DNA of 64,000 nucleotides from Natrinema salaciae (GCF_900110865.1 NZ_FOFD01000002.1:244835-308834), one strand, 5' to 3'; numbered from the stretch's first letter, positions 15,789 to 24,304 are shown. Numbers and translations are program-made. The notes: generated by a model not told the origin, from the letters alone.

Positions 15789-16457
15789 ATGACATCCATC
15801 GCAGACATCGAGATCCCGGCCGACGGAACCGGAACTGGCGAGCTGTTCGCGGCCGTCCCCTCGCTCACGTGCGAGATGGAGCGGGTAATCGCCTCGAGCG
15901 GCCACGGCCTCTGGCTGTCGGGACCCTCGCAGTCGGAGATCGAGGCGGCCCTCGACGAGGCCGCGGCGATCGGCGCGTATACCCAGATCAGCAGCGACGA
16001 GGACCGCTGGCTGTACGACATCGAGTTCGAACCCGACACCGTCGACCCGTTCGAGATCGTCCTCGAGGAGGGCGGCACGGTCCTGAGCGCCTCGGCGTCG
16101 AACGGCACCTGGCTGCTCAGCGTCCGCGTCGTCGACCGCGAGAGCGTGAGTTCGCTGTACGACCGCCTCGACGATAACGACGCCACGCCGACGATCGTCC
16201 GGCTGTTCGACCTGGCCGAGGAGTCCCACTCCCAGTGCGGCCTGACGGCCCGCCAGTACGAGACGCTGGTCGCGGCCATCGATCACGGCTACTTCGAGAT
16301 TCCCCGCGAGGTTTCCATGCAGGAGCTCTCCGAAGAGCTGGATATCTCCCATCAGGCGCTCTCCGAGCGGCTGCGCCGAGCCTACCGTGCGCTCGTCACG
16401 TCCGAACTCAACGTGACCGAGGAGGACACCGCCGCACCGCCGATTCCGTCGAACTGA
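15789..16457 (+). CDS. Bat-type helix-turn-helix transcriptional regulator
   Basis: 222 residues. The N-terminal 150 residues form a mixed domain with no clear ligand motif, like the GAF/bacterioopsin-activator region of this group. The C-terminal domain (about residues 155-210) reads LTARQYETLVAAIDHGYFEIPREVSMQELSEELDIS, the HTH_10 motif of haloarchaeal Bat and DmsR proteins. DmsR, a member of this class, activates the dms operon in Halobacterium, so a role in controlling the molybdoenzyme island is a reasonable inference. I use the ATG at 15789 rather than 15741 because of the TATA-like box position. Confidence 0.85.
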   Translation: MTSIADIEIPADGTGTGELFAAVPSLTCEMERVIASSGHGLWLSGPSQSEIEAALDEAAAIGAYTQISSDEDRWLYDIEFEPDTVDPFEIVLEEGGTVLSASASNGTWLLSVRVVDRESVSSLYDRLDDNDATPTIVRLFDLAEESHSQCGLTARQYETLVAAIDHGYFEIPREVSMQELSEELDISHQALSERLRRAYRALVTSELNVTEEDTAAPPIPSN

Positions 16458-16577
16458 ACCCCTGAGTCCGCTCGATCAGCCGGGGCCCAGCCCGAGAGCC
16501 CGACTCGATGCTTTTGGCCGATCGCACGATCATCCGTCAGCGACGAGGCCAGCCGCGGACGGCGGTACCTGCAACTG

Positions 16578-16583
16578 TTAATA
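16578..16583 (+). promoter_or_regulatory. TATA-like box of the crotonase gene
   Basis: ttaata lies 24-29 bases before the ATG at 16607 and supports a leaderless mRNA from that codon instead of an upstream start. Confidence 0.5.
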
Positions 16584-16606
16584 CCCGGCCGTCCGACAGG
16601 TGCGGC

Positions 16607-17371
16607 ATGCAGAGAGATACCGACGACGGCGTGCTTCGACTGACGTTCGACCGACCCGACTCGCTCAACGCGCTCACGATGGAGACGGCCACCGAGCTGG
16701 CCGACGCGATCGAAGCCGCCAGCCCCGAGGAGTACGACGCGATCGTCATCACCGGTGCTGGCGACGCCTTCAGCGCCGGCGGCGACCTCGAGTCGATGGC
16801 CGAGACGCCCGACTCGTCGCAGGCGGCCTACGAACGGGTCACCGAGACGTTCGGTCGCGTCGTCGAAGCGATGCTCGAGTGTCCGGTGCCGATCGTCGCG
16901 AAGGTCAACGGCGACGCCATCGGTGCCGGCCTCTCGATCGTCGCGCTCGCGGATCTCGCGTTCGCCGCCGACGACGCGACCTTCTCGTGTGCGTTTGTCA
17001 GGGTCGGGCTGATCCCCGACACCGGCGGTACCGTCATCCTCCCCCACATCGTCGGCCTGCGGGCCGCGAAGCAGCTCGCGTTCACCGGCGAGTTCTTCGA
17101 CGCGGCGCGGGCGGCCGACCTCGACCTGATCAACGAGGCGGTTCCCGCCGACGAACTCGACGACCGGGTCGCCGACACCGTCGCGGGGCTCGCGAACGGA
17201 CCGACGGCCACGATCGGTATGATGAAACGGGCCATGCACGAGAACATGAGCCGGCCGTGGGGCGAGGCGCTGGACTACGAGAACCTGCTCCAGGCGCAGG
17301 CCCGCACGTCGGACGCCCACGTGGAGGGCGTCACCGCCTTCCTCGAGGATCGAGAGCCGGAGTTCGAGTAA
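16607..17371 (+). CDS. Enoyl-CoA hydratase/isomerase (crotonase) family protein, PaaG-like
   Basis: 254 residues, the normal crotonase length. The oxyanion-hole motifs are present: GAGDAFSAGGDLESM (first) and VNGDAIGAGLSIVALAD (second). The catalytic loop reads FSCAFVRVGLIPDTGGT. There the Glu used by true hydratases is absent and an Asp sits before the TGG, as in PaaG-type isomerases. It therefore probably isomerises an unsaturated or epoxy acyl-CoA; hydratase activity is less likely. No pathway partners are adjacent. Confidence 0.87.
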   Translation: MQRDTDDGVLRLTFDRPDSLNALTMETATELADAIEAASPEEYDAIVITGAGDAFSAGGDLESMAETPDSSQAAYERVTETFGRVVEAMLECPVPIVAKVNGDAIGAGLSIVALADLAFAADDATFSCAFVRVGLIPDTGGTVILPHIVGLRAAKQLAFTGEFFDAARAADLDLINEAVPADELDDRVADTVAGLANGPTATIGMMKRAMHENMSRPWGEALDYENLLQAQARTSDAHVEGVTAFLEDREPEFE

Positions 17372-17475
17372 TCGACCGCTTGCGCACGGTTTCCGATCCA
17401 TCATTCGGTTGACCACACTCGCAAGCACCCGCAAGCACCACGACCTTGCGCGAATCGACCGTTAGTAAAAACGCA

Positions 17476-17934
17476 ATGTCCCCACAGTTTACCGACGACG
17501 ACGTCGGCAAGCGCGTCGTCAACGCCGACGGTGACGAGGTCGGAATGGTCGCCGACGTCGAACACGGCACGGCCCACGTCGAACCGGATCCCGGAATCAC
17601 GGACTCGATCAAAGCGACGCTCGGCTGGAGCGATAGCGGCGAGAGCACCTACCCGCTCCAGGAAGAGGCGGTCAGTCGCGTGACCGACGACGAGATCCAC
17701 CTCGAGCGCGACCTCCACGGTGCAGGCGGGACAGGTGCGACCGATACCGGATCGACGGGTACCGGGACGGACACCGGGGCAGGAACCACCGGCACCGAAA
17801 ACCGCGGTATCGATCGGGATGAAGACGATATCAGCGGTCACGACGACGAAGGCGTGATCCGCGACGATGACGACGACAGCCTGATGGGCGACGATGACGA
17901 CGACGATGCCATCGGCGACGACAAAACGCGGTAA
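17476..17934 (+). CDS. PRC-barrel domain protein with long acidic tail
   Basis: 152 residues. The first 75 residues read as a PRC-barrel: DDVGKRVVNADGDEVGMVADVEHG, then a second strand set ending VTDDEIHLERD. The rest is low-complexity, first Gly/Thr-rich (GTGATDTGSTGTG), then Asp-rich (DDDDDSLMGDDDDDDAIG). PRC barrels act in RNA processing, photosynthetic complexes and cell-division proteins; CdpA/CdpB of haloarchaea are one case. The present role is unknown. The ATG at 17476 starts exactly at the domain. Confidence 0.8.
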   Translation: MSPQFTDDDVGKRVVNADGDEVGMVADVEHGTAHVEPDPGITDSIKATLGWSDSGESTYPLQEEAVSRVTDDEIHLERDLHGAGGTGATDTGSTGTGTDTGAGTTGTENRGIDRDEDDISGHDDEGVIRDDDDDSLMGDDDDDDAIGDDKTR

Positions 17935-18098
17935 TACCGTCCGCGACGGACGCCGGATCGACGACCACGGTCGTAGCCCGAATTCCGTCTTTGTTTCGGC
18001 GGCACGCCTCGAGTTCGACGCGACGTGACGCTGCCAGAAGATCCCCTCGAGCGGCGGGTATGGGATCGTCGGTGTAGTGGGGTGTAGAGGGGTGTGGA

Positions 18099-19355
18099 TT
18101 ACCGTCGATCCGAGTCCCGCTCTTCGTTGGCGCGACTCTCCTCGGTCGGCTGCTGTGGTTGCTCGGACGTGATGTCCACGTCCTCCATCGCACGCCGCTC
18201 GGGCGTTCGCTCCGTTTCGGCACGATCCTGGTTTCGGGCGGTGTCCGCTTTGGACTCACGACCTCGTCGGTCAGCTTCCGACTCGCGGCCCTGTCGGCCG
18301 CGTGTGGACGCCTGTCCACTGCGTCGTTGCCCCTGTTCGATCGAGCGGTCCCTCCCCTCGCCGTGACCGGTATCGGTCCGCTGTGAGGGCTCCGAGTACT
18401 GATCCCGCAAGCGGCCCTGTTCGGTCCGTCCCGGCTGGTGCTGGTGTTGCTGTGTCGGTTGCTCGTACTCCCGACCGCCCTGACTCTGGGCACCGCTCCG
18501 GGACGAGCCACCGTACTGGGACTGCTCCTGCTGTCCGTACTGAGTTCGCCCCTGCTGTGGGCGCTGTGACCAGCCGGAGCCGCCCTGTCGGGACTGGTCC
18601 CCGAACTGCTGGGACTCGGACTGCCGCGAGCGGCTGGGCGACGCCGTCATCGGTTGTTGCTGGTAGCCGGACGCGTGGGCCGATTCGCCGCCGTACTCTC
18701 CCGCCGAAACCCACTCTCCGGTCTCCGGGGGCTGCTGCGCCTGTTGGAACTGCCGGGGTTGCTGAGACTGCTGGGGCTGCTGCGGCTGCGATTGGCCGCT
18801 CGATTCCGCCGAGCTTCCCATCCCCGTCCGTGTCTGCGTCTGTAGCTGCGGCTGTTCCCCCGCAGTTTGCTGCCCGGTCGTCCGTTGTCGGTCGTGCACC
18901 GAGCGGCCCATCTGCTGCCCGCCGGCCTGCTGGCCGCCCGCTTGCTGGTCGCCCATCTGTTGGGTCCGTATCTGCTGTCGTCCCTGGCCGCCTATCCGAT
19001 CTCCCATCTCCCGCATCTGACTCCCCATCTGCTCCATCTGGGCCATCTGGGGCTGTGCAGCGGCCTGCATCCCCTCTTCCATCATCTGTTCCATCTCCGG
19101 CATGATGGCCTCCATTCCCTGCAGATAGCTCTGCATCATCGACTCGGTGAACTGCGGTCCCGGTGCGCTCTCGAGCATCGATTTCGTCATCTCGAGGCCC
19201 TGTTGCTGGGCCGATTCCTGCCACTTGAGCGCGCTCAGCGTCATGCGGGCCAGGTCCCGCTGGAGGTCGACCAGCTGTTCGAAGGTCTGTTGACCCTGGT
19301 TCATCGTCGACTCCGCCGTCTGCTCCGTGGACTGCTGGTTCTGTTGCTCTCTCAT
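18099..19355 (-). CDS. Gln-rich protein with phasin-like helical N-terminus
   Basis: 418 residues. Residues 20-125 form amphipathic helices (FEQLVDLQRDLARMTLSALKW, QESAQQQGLEMTKSMLES) that resemble phasin-like coating proteins of haloarchaea. The remaining 290 residues are a disordered region very rich in Gln, Gly, Ser and Arg (GGQQAGGQQMG, QPQQPQQSQQPRQ). That composition is far from the acidic norm of the window. Granule or surface coating is an inference from the helical part only. No polyhydroxyalkanoate genes are nearby. A tttattgg box lies upstream of the ATG at 19355. Confidence 0.7.
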   Translation of the reverse strand: MREQQNQQSTEQTAESTMNQGQQTFEQLVDLQRDLARMTLSALKWQESAQQQGLEMTKSMLESAPGPQFTESMMQSYLQGMEAIMPEMEQMMEEGMQAAAQPQMAQMEQMGSQMREMGDRIGGQGRQQIRTQQMGDQQAGGQQAGGQQMGRSVHDRQRTTGQQTAGEQPQLQTQTRTGMGSSAESSGQSQPQQPQQSQQPRQFQQAQQPPETGEWVSAGEYGGESAHASGYQQQPMTASPSRSRQSESQQFGDQSRQGGSGWSQRPQQGRTQYGQQEQSQYGGSSRSGAQSQGGREYEQPTQQHQHQPGRTEQGRLRDQYSEPSQRTDTGHGEGRDRSIEQGQRRSGQASTRGRQGRESEADRRGRESKADTARNQDRAETERTPERRAMEDVDITSEQPQQPTEESRANEERDSDRR

Positions 19356-19621
19356 GATACGTACCTGAGGACCTGCGGTCGCCGTCGGTCCTCGGTCACG
19401 ACTGAGGGCAACCGAGACGCCAATAAAGGGCGTCGTCGGTTCCAGTGAGTAGTCCGGCTCAATCCCTCGTGAACGGCCGTCGTTCGAGCACGTTTGGAGG
19501 CCACCGATACCGCTCCGCCATCTCGAAGATACTCACCGATAAGAGCAGGATACGGCGGCGTAATATCTTCTTGGGATCGGGACATCGACCGTCGAAACGA
19601 ACGGGCGGTCGGTCGCGGCCG

Positions 19622-20467
19622 TCAGGAGTCCGACTCGGCGCCGGGTTCGCCGTGCGTCACGCCGTCGCGTTCGTCGGCTCGCATCCGGCGCAGTGCCGCG
19701 CGTCCGTTGCTCGCCTCGTAGCCGAAGAAGACGCCGTTCGCGTACTCCCGTGCGACCTCGGTCGCGTGGATTAGGTTGTCAATATCTACGTTTACCGCGT
19801 ACAATTCGACGTTAAACGGCGTCTCGAGCGCGCTCTGGAACCCCTTCGCGATCGTCTCGAGCCAGTAGGTCGTTCCGTAGGCCGTGTCGTACAGCGGGAC
19901 GACGAACTCGTCGACGTACTCCTCGACGGCCGCCAGCTCGATGCCGGCGCGCTCGTAGAGGTGGCCGGGGTACGGGTCGGGATAGAGCGTCATGTAGACC
20001 GTGCCCGGAATGCGCTCGACGGCTTCTCCGACGAATTCGGTGATGACGCTGGCCCGCCACTTCACGCGGTCGTCGTACGTGCTCGCCTCGAACTCCTGCT
20101 CGCAGACCCCACACCGGCAGTACTCCGCGCGCGGGAACCCGATATCGTCGAGCCGGACGTCCTCGTTCTCGGCGACGCAGTCGTCGATGATCTCGAACAG
20201 GCCCTGCCGGTAGTCGTCTCGGGAGGGGCAGATATAGGCCCAATCGAAGTAGGACCGTTCTCTGTCGGCCGGCCGACCCATGTCATCGACGGGGACCAGC
20301 GACGGGTCGGCGTCGGCGGCGGCGTTGTCGCCGAAACAGGAGACCATGTTTACCCCGTCGGCAATCGGTTCGGCGGACCGGCCGGTAACGTCTTTGACCT
20401 CGTAGAAGCCGCGGTCGAACTCCGGCCACCGTACTTCTTCGGCGTTCCGAGTGACGACGCCGTACAT
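19622..20467 (-). CDS. Conserved hypothetical protein, possible TIM-barrel glycosidase-like fold
   Basis: 281 residues. The pattern of FDWAYICPSRDDYRQGLFEII followed by VRLDDIGFPRAEYCRCGVC and later YMTLYPDPYPGH, YDTAYGTTYWLE and VELYAVNVDID looks like successive strands of a (beta/alpha)8 barrel with acidic residues at strand ends, as in hypothetical glycosyl-hydrolase families. The CxCxxC group could bind a metal. No signal peptide is present. I do not recognise a named family, and the fold assignment is only a reading of the pattern. Confidence 0.65.
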   Translation of the reverse strand: MYGVVTRNAEEVRWPEFDRGFYEVKDVTGRSAEPIADGVNMVSCFGDNAAADADPSLVPVDDMGRPADRERSYFDWAYICPSRDDYRQGLFEIIDDCVAENEDVRLDDIGFPRAEYCRCGVCEQEFEASTYDDRVKWRASVITEFVGEAVERIPGTVYMTLYPDPYPGHLYERAGIELAAVEEYVDEFVVPLYDTAYGTTYWLETIAKGFQSALETPFNVELYAVNVDIDNLIHATEVAREYANGVFFGYEASNGRAALRRMRADERDGVTHGEPGAESDS

Positions 20468-20512
20468 ACTGCCGTGTACGACGCCGTCCCCGTAAGCCGT
20501 TCGGATTCGGGA

Positions 20513-20626
20513 CTACTCTTCTGTCGGTTCGAAGTCGACTTCGACGTCCGACGAGCCGCTAAACGCGACCTTGTAGAGGACGGCGATGACGAACAGGGCG
20601 AGTACGAACTTGACGGTACGTGACAT
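20513..20626 (-). CDS. Small single-pass membrane protein, 37 residues
   Basis: The frame begins with ATG at 20626 and ends in TAG at 20513. It encodes MSRTVKFVLALFVIAVLYK followed by a short acidic tail ending FEPTEE. One hydrophobic helix (residues 6-19) with a Lys/Arg-positive start and acidic end looks like a real membrane miniprotein. A tatata-like run (tcttgtatatg) directly precedes the ATG. Function unknown. It lies 45 bases before the next gene on the same strand. Confidence 0.6.
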   Translation of the reverse strand: MSRTVKFVLALFVIAVLYKVAFSGSSDVEVDFEPTEE

Positions 20627-20709
20627 ATACAAGAAGAGAATCGGTCGGCAAACACTTAGCTATTCTGGATAGTCTTCTCGACGTGATAGCGGTGCGGCGA
20701 GTGTCGCCG

Positions 20710-21198
20710 TCAGGTATCGATCAGCCCCGCGATCTCGTCGCGAACGATCGTCTCGCAGTACGAGCAGCGAACGCCGTCCTCGAGCACCGAAAAACGCGAG
20801 GTGACCGGCTCGTCGCCGGTGGTGATACAGCCGGTGTTGGGACAGGAGAGCACGCCCTCGACGACGTCCGGGCGTTCGACGCGATGTTTCTCGATCACGT
20901 CGTACTCCCGGACGATGTTGATCGTCGCGTCCGGTGCGATCAGCGAGAGGACGTCGACCTCGTCCTGGCTCAGTTCGCGACCCTCGACCTTGACGATGTC
21001 CTTGCGCGCGAGGCGATCCGAGGGGACGTTCATCCCGACCGAGACCTCCTCGCCCTCGCTGCCGTCGATCCCCAGGATCGCGAGGACGTTCAGCGCCTGC
21101 CCGCCGTGGACGTGATCGATGACGGTCCCGTCACGGATCTTGCTGACGCGCAGTTCGTGATCGTCGTCGCCGTCGTGGTGGTCGTGGTCGTCACTCAT
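20710..21198 (-). CDS. pyrI: Aspartate carbamoyltransferase regulatory chain
   Basis: 162 residues. After a His/Asp-rich N-terminus ([15 protein letters not shown]) comes [21 protein letters not shown], the allosteric nucleotide-binding domain start, and then the zinc domain with CPNTGC and CSYC, the four cysteines that hold zinc and contact PyrB. It gives CTP/ATP control to pyrimidine synthesis. The ATG at 21198 overlaps the pyrB stop by 8 bases (ATGAGTGA), so the two are translationally coupled; a start three codons upstream is less likely. The acidic His-rich leader is an odd addition compared with bacterial PyrI. Confidence 0.95.
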   Translation of the reverse strand: MSDDHDHHDGDDDHELRVSKIRDGTVIDHVHGGQALNVLAILGIDGSEGEEVSVGMNVPSDRLARKDIVKVEGRELSQDEVDVLSLIAPDATINIVREYDVIEKHRVERPDVVEGVLSCPNTGCITTGDEPVTSRFSVLEDGVRCSYCETIVRDEIAGLIDT

Positions 21199-22135
21199 CG
21201 GTATCACCGGTGATCGCGGGCTCGTCGCTCAACAGCAGATCCAGCAGCGCCATCCGGACCGGAACGCCGTTGTGCGCCTGTTCGAAGTACGCCGCGTAGT
21301 CGGTCTCGTCGATTTCGGGCGCGATTTCGTCGACCCGGGGAAGCGGATGCATCACCGTCAGATCGTCGCTCGCGGCCTCGAGCGTTTCGGCGTCGATCTG
21401 GTACTCGCCGGCGACCTTCTGGTACTCGTTCTCGTCGGGGAACCGCTCGCGCTGGATCCGCGTGACGTAGAGGACGTCCAGCGAGGGGAGGACCTCCTCG
21501 AGGGACTCGTGTTCCCGAATTCCCGTGCCGTTCTGGCGCTGGTGGAGGTCGTAGACGACCTCGCGGGGCAGTTGGAGGCTCTCCGGGCTGATGAAGTGCT
21601 GGCGGGTGTCGAAGTTCGTTAGCGCGTGGGCCAGCGAGTGCACGGTCCGGCCGTACTTCAGATCGCCCATGATGCCGATCGTCAGGTCGTCGAGTCCGGC
21701 GTTCTCCCGAATCGTGTAGAGGTCGAGCATCGTCTGCGTCGGGTGGTGGCCCGCGCCGTCCCCCGCGTTCAACAGCGGGACGTCGACGAACTCGCTGGCC
21801 ATCGTCGCCGCACCCTGCTTTGGATGGCGCAGGACGAGCGCGTCGGCGTACCCCTCGATGACTCGAACCGTGTCGGCGAGCGTCTCCCCCTTCTTGACGC
21901 TCGAGGATTCGACCGATCCCATATCGACGACGTCGCCGCCGAGCCGTTTCATTGCGGTCTCGAAGCTCATCTTCGTCCGCGTGCTCGGCTCGAAAAAGAG
22001 CAGTCCGAGCAGCGTCCCGGCGTGGCGGTCGGCGACGGCCGACGGGTCGGCGTCGAGCTCGGCCGCGTAGTCGAGGATGGTCTCGATGTTCCCCCGGGAG
22101 AGTTGTTTGCTCGTGATGAGGTGATCGTGGCGCAT
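21191..22135 (-). CDS. pyrB: Aspartate carbamoyltransferase catalytic chain
   Basis: 314 residues, typical. Carbamoyl-phosphate motif [13 protein letters not shown], the loop [12 protein letters not shown], and [17 protein letters not shown] and [10 protein letters not shown] are all present and intact. It makes carbamoyl aspartate in pyrimidine synthesis with PyrI, which follows in the same operon. The start at 22135 ([13 protein letters not shown]) fits family length; the longer frame to 22261 has no similarity and is rejected. It is divergent from the RecA-like gene with 164 bases between. Confidence 0.97.
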   Translation of the reverse strand: MRHDHLITSKQLSRGNIETILDYAAELDADPSAVADRHAGTLLGLLFFEPSTRTKMSFETAMKRLGGDVVDMGSVESSSVKKGETLADTVRVIEGYADALVLRHPKQGAATMASEFVDVPLLNAGDGAGHHPTQTMLDLYTIRENAGLDDLTIGIMGDLKYGRTVHSLAHALTNFDTRQHFISPESLQLPREVVYDLHQRQNGTGIREHESLEEVLPSLDVLYVTRIQRERFPDENEYQKVAGEYQIDAETLEAASDDLTVMHPLPRVDEIAPEIDETDYAAYFEQAHNGVPVRMALLDLLLSDEPAITGDTDE

Positions 22136-22264
22136 TCGTTCGTGTACGCTGTGGCGTGCCCCTTGAATCTCTCCATTTCTCCATTCGACGCCCCGATCGG
22201 TCCCGACGGACGAAACGCAGTGCGCTGCCTCTCGATGGCGCGGTTCGTGAATCCAAGGCAAAGA

Positions 22265-22271
22265 GTTATAC
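22265..22271 (+). promoter_or_regulatory. TATA-like box of the RecA-like gene
   Basis: gttatac lies 29-35 bases before the ATG at 22300 in the divergent pyrB gap. Confidence 0.5.
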
Positions 22272-22299
22272 AGATACTACAGTAAATGATCACAATCGT

Positions 22300-22926
22300 A
22301 TGGTCGGGCGGCTAGATACCGGAATCGACGTGCTGGATCGGAAGCTCGACGGCGGACTCCCGCCGGGGTGTATCGTCGCGTACACCGCCGAGCCGGCCAG
22401 CCAGTCCGAGCTCCTCCTCTACGAACTCACGGCCGCACGCGGAACGCTCTACCTCTCGAGCGAGCGCTCCGACGACGCCGTCCGCCACGCCATCGAGAGC
22501 TCGCCGTCGTCGGTCGGCAGCCCGACGGTCAGACACGTCACCAGCGACACGCCGCTCGAGGAGGCCACGCGGCTGATCGGCGCCTTACCCGACGGCGCGA
22601 ATCTCATCATCGACACGATGGACGTCTTAGAGCGGACCGACACCGACGAGTACGTCTCCTTTCTCAACGACCTCAAAGAGCGAATGCTCGAGACCGGGAG
22701 CATCGCCGTCCTCCACTGTCTGAAAAGCGACGACGAACCCGCGAACCGAGCGCGGACCTACCACGCCGCCGACGCCGTCTTCGATCTCCGGACCGCGATC
22801 GCCGGCACCGAACTCGAGAATCACCTGACGATCCCCAAGTTCCGCGGCGGCAGCCAGCCGACCGAGGCGATCAAACTCGAGCTCACGGAGGAAGTGGCGA
22901 TCGACACGAGCCGCGACATCGCGTGA
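22300..22926 (+). CDS. RecA/KaiC-superfamily-like protein lacking Walker A
   Basis: 208 residues. The start GRLDTGIDVLDRKLDGGLPPG is the KaiC/RadA-like opening that precedes the P-loop. Where GxxGxGKT should follow, the sequence reads IVAYTAEPASQSELLLYEL, so nucleotide binding in the normal way is unlikely. The Walker B-like strand ANLIIDTMDVLE remains. Haloarchaea carry related HTR-like proteins with suspected regulatory roles; this is family knowledge only. An ATP-independent regulatory or scaffold function is inferred. Confidence 0.75.
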   Translation: MVGRLDTGIDVLDRKLDGGLPPGCIVAYTAEPASQSELLLYELTAARGTLYLSSERSDDAVRHAIESSPSSVGSPTVRHVTSDTPLEEATRLIGALPDGANLIIDTMDVLERTDTDEYVSFLNDLKERMLETGSIAVLHCLKSDDEPANRARTYHAADAVFDLRTAIAGTELENHLTIPKFRGGSQPTEAIKLELTEEVAIDTSRDIA

Positions 22927-23164
22927 GGCCGCTGCGGTCGGTCGTTGCCGTCACACCTCCCGTTCGGGCGTCGATCTCGCCACGGGCGTCGGGCGGCAGC
23001 GTACCGACGGTCGTCCCGCCGAGCCGGCGGAACCCGGACGGTTCCGCGGGTGCGATCCGGTCGCCGTCCAGCAGGAGCCACTGTTTGAGCGCCGTGGATA
23101 CGGCGTCCGCTCCGGTCCCGGGCCGCCGCTCGTCGAGCCGACCATCGAGTCTTCGTCGGTCGTC
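22883..23164 (-). pseudogene. Possible decayed gene in the gap before the FKBP gene
   Basis: A frame of 94 codons runs from a stop at 23165-23167 to TGA at 22883. It has no ATG or GTG early in the frame. The translation has haloarchaeal protein composition (for example STALKQWLLLDGDRIAPAEP and LPPDARGEIDARTGG), unlike the Arg/Ser-rich shadow frames. It overlaps the end of the RecA-like gene by 44 bases. I do not recognise a family. It may be a remnant or a shadow; otherwise the 321-base gap 22927-23247 contains nothing I can identify. Confidence 0.3.
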
Positions 23165-23247
23165 TTATCCCGTCCGCGAAAAAGCAGCCGCACGCAGGTT
23201 CGTGGTTCGGGGTCCGGCTCGCGGAACGGCCGGCACCGACGGGGACG

Positions 23248-24216
23248 TTATTCCTCGGCGCCTTCGAGCTCTTCGACGATCTCGTCGGCGTCGACATCGG
23301 CGTCCTCGAGGGCCTCCTCGATGTCGCCGCCGCCCATACCGCCCATGCCGCCCATCATTCCGCCCATGCCCATGCCACCCATTCCGTCGATGACCTCCTG
23401 GACGATGACGCGGTCGACGCCGACCTTGTCGATGACGTCCTGACCGATCTGCTGTTTGCCCATCATCCACTGCTGGTTCATCGTCATCTGGGGCGTGGCC
23501 TCGAGGTAGAGCGTCTCCTTCTCGACGGTCTCGGTCTCGAACTCGGGCTCGGCGTCCTCGTCGGCGTCCTCGTCGGGCTCGACCGGAACCTCTTCTTCGA
23601 CCTCGTCCGTCTCGATCCAGAGGTCGGGCTCCATGCCGAGGTACATCTCGAAGAGACCGGTGGCCTGCTGTTCGCGGTCGTCGACCTCGTCGGCGACCGT
23701 GTACTCGTACTCGACGTCCTCGCCGGCCAGCGGGTGGTTGAAGTCGACGCGGGCGCGGCCGCCGATGATCGTGCTGATGTAGCCCTGCTGGCCCTCGATC
23801 TGTACGTTCGCACCGGGGTAGCGGTCGTCTTCGTCGATCTTCTCGGCGCTGACGGTCTGGACGTCGTCCGGGTCGTACTCGCCGAACGCGTCTTCGGCAG
23901 GGACGGTCACGGTGCCGGAGTCGCCGGGTTCGGAGCCGATAATCGCCTGCTCGACGGCCTCGAAGATGTGGCCCTCGCCCAGCACGATCGTTCGCGGTTT
24001 GAACTCTTGCCCCTGGTCGTCGACGCCCTCCTCCTCGGCGACCTCGGGATCGGTCGTGTCGACCAGCTGGTCGTCCTCGGCGGTGTACGCGGTGTACTCG
24101 AGCTCGACGAAGTCGCCTTCCTGCAGCCCCTCGGCTTCGTCGGCGGCTTCCTCGGCTACGTCCTCTTCGACGTCATCGGCCTGCTCGTCTAGCTCGGCCT
24201 CTTGTTCCTCGGTCAT
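23248..24216 (-). CDS. FKBP-type peptidyl-prolyl isomerase (SlyD-like) with Gly/Met-rich tail
   Basis: 322 residues. The acidic N-terminus leads into GDFVELEYTAYTAEDDQLVDTT, then VLGEGHIFEAVEQAIIG and VDFNHPLAGEDVEYEYTV, the FKBP core split by an inserted chaperone (IF) domain as in SlyD and archaeal long FKBPs. A C-terminal region follows that ends with a Gly/Met-rich run (GMGGMGMGGMMGGMGGMGGG) before a short acidic helix. It speeds proline isomerisation and probably acts as a chaperone. The ATG at 24216 is supported by a TATA-like box at 24240-24247; the longer frame is rejected. Confidence 0.92.
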   Translation of the reverse strand: MTEEQEAELDEQADDVEEDVAEEAADEAEGLQEGDFVELEYTAYTAEDDQLVDTTDPEVAEEEGVDDQGQEFKPRTIVLGEGHIFEAVEQAIIGSEPGDSGTVTVPAEDAFGEYDPDDVQTVSAEKIDEDDRYPGANVQIEGQQGYISTIIGGRARVDFNHPLAGEDVEYEYTVADEVDDREQQATGLFEMYLGMEPDLWIETDEVEEEVPVEPDEDADEDAEPEFETETVEKETLYLEATPQMTMNQQWMMGKQQIGQDVIDKVGVDRVIVQEVIDGMGGMGMGGMMGGMGGMGGGDIEEALEDADVDADEIVEELEGAEE

Positions 24217-24239
24217 ACGTTGTACGTCCGGCCGTCTAC

Positions 24240-24280
24240 ATTTAAGTACGACGTTTTCGAGCGAGAGCGACCGATACTTA
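24240..24280. promoter_or_regulatory. Divergent TATA-like boxes of FKBP and CYTH genes
   Basis: On the minus strand acttaaat (24240-24247) lies 24-31 bases before the FKBP ATG. On the plus strand gatactta (24273-24280) lies 25-32 bases before the CYTH ATG. Both predict leaderless mRNAs from an 88-base divergent gap. Confidence 0.55.
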
Positions 24281-24304
24281 CGACCGCTGTGCGTTCTCTC
24301 GGGC

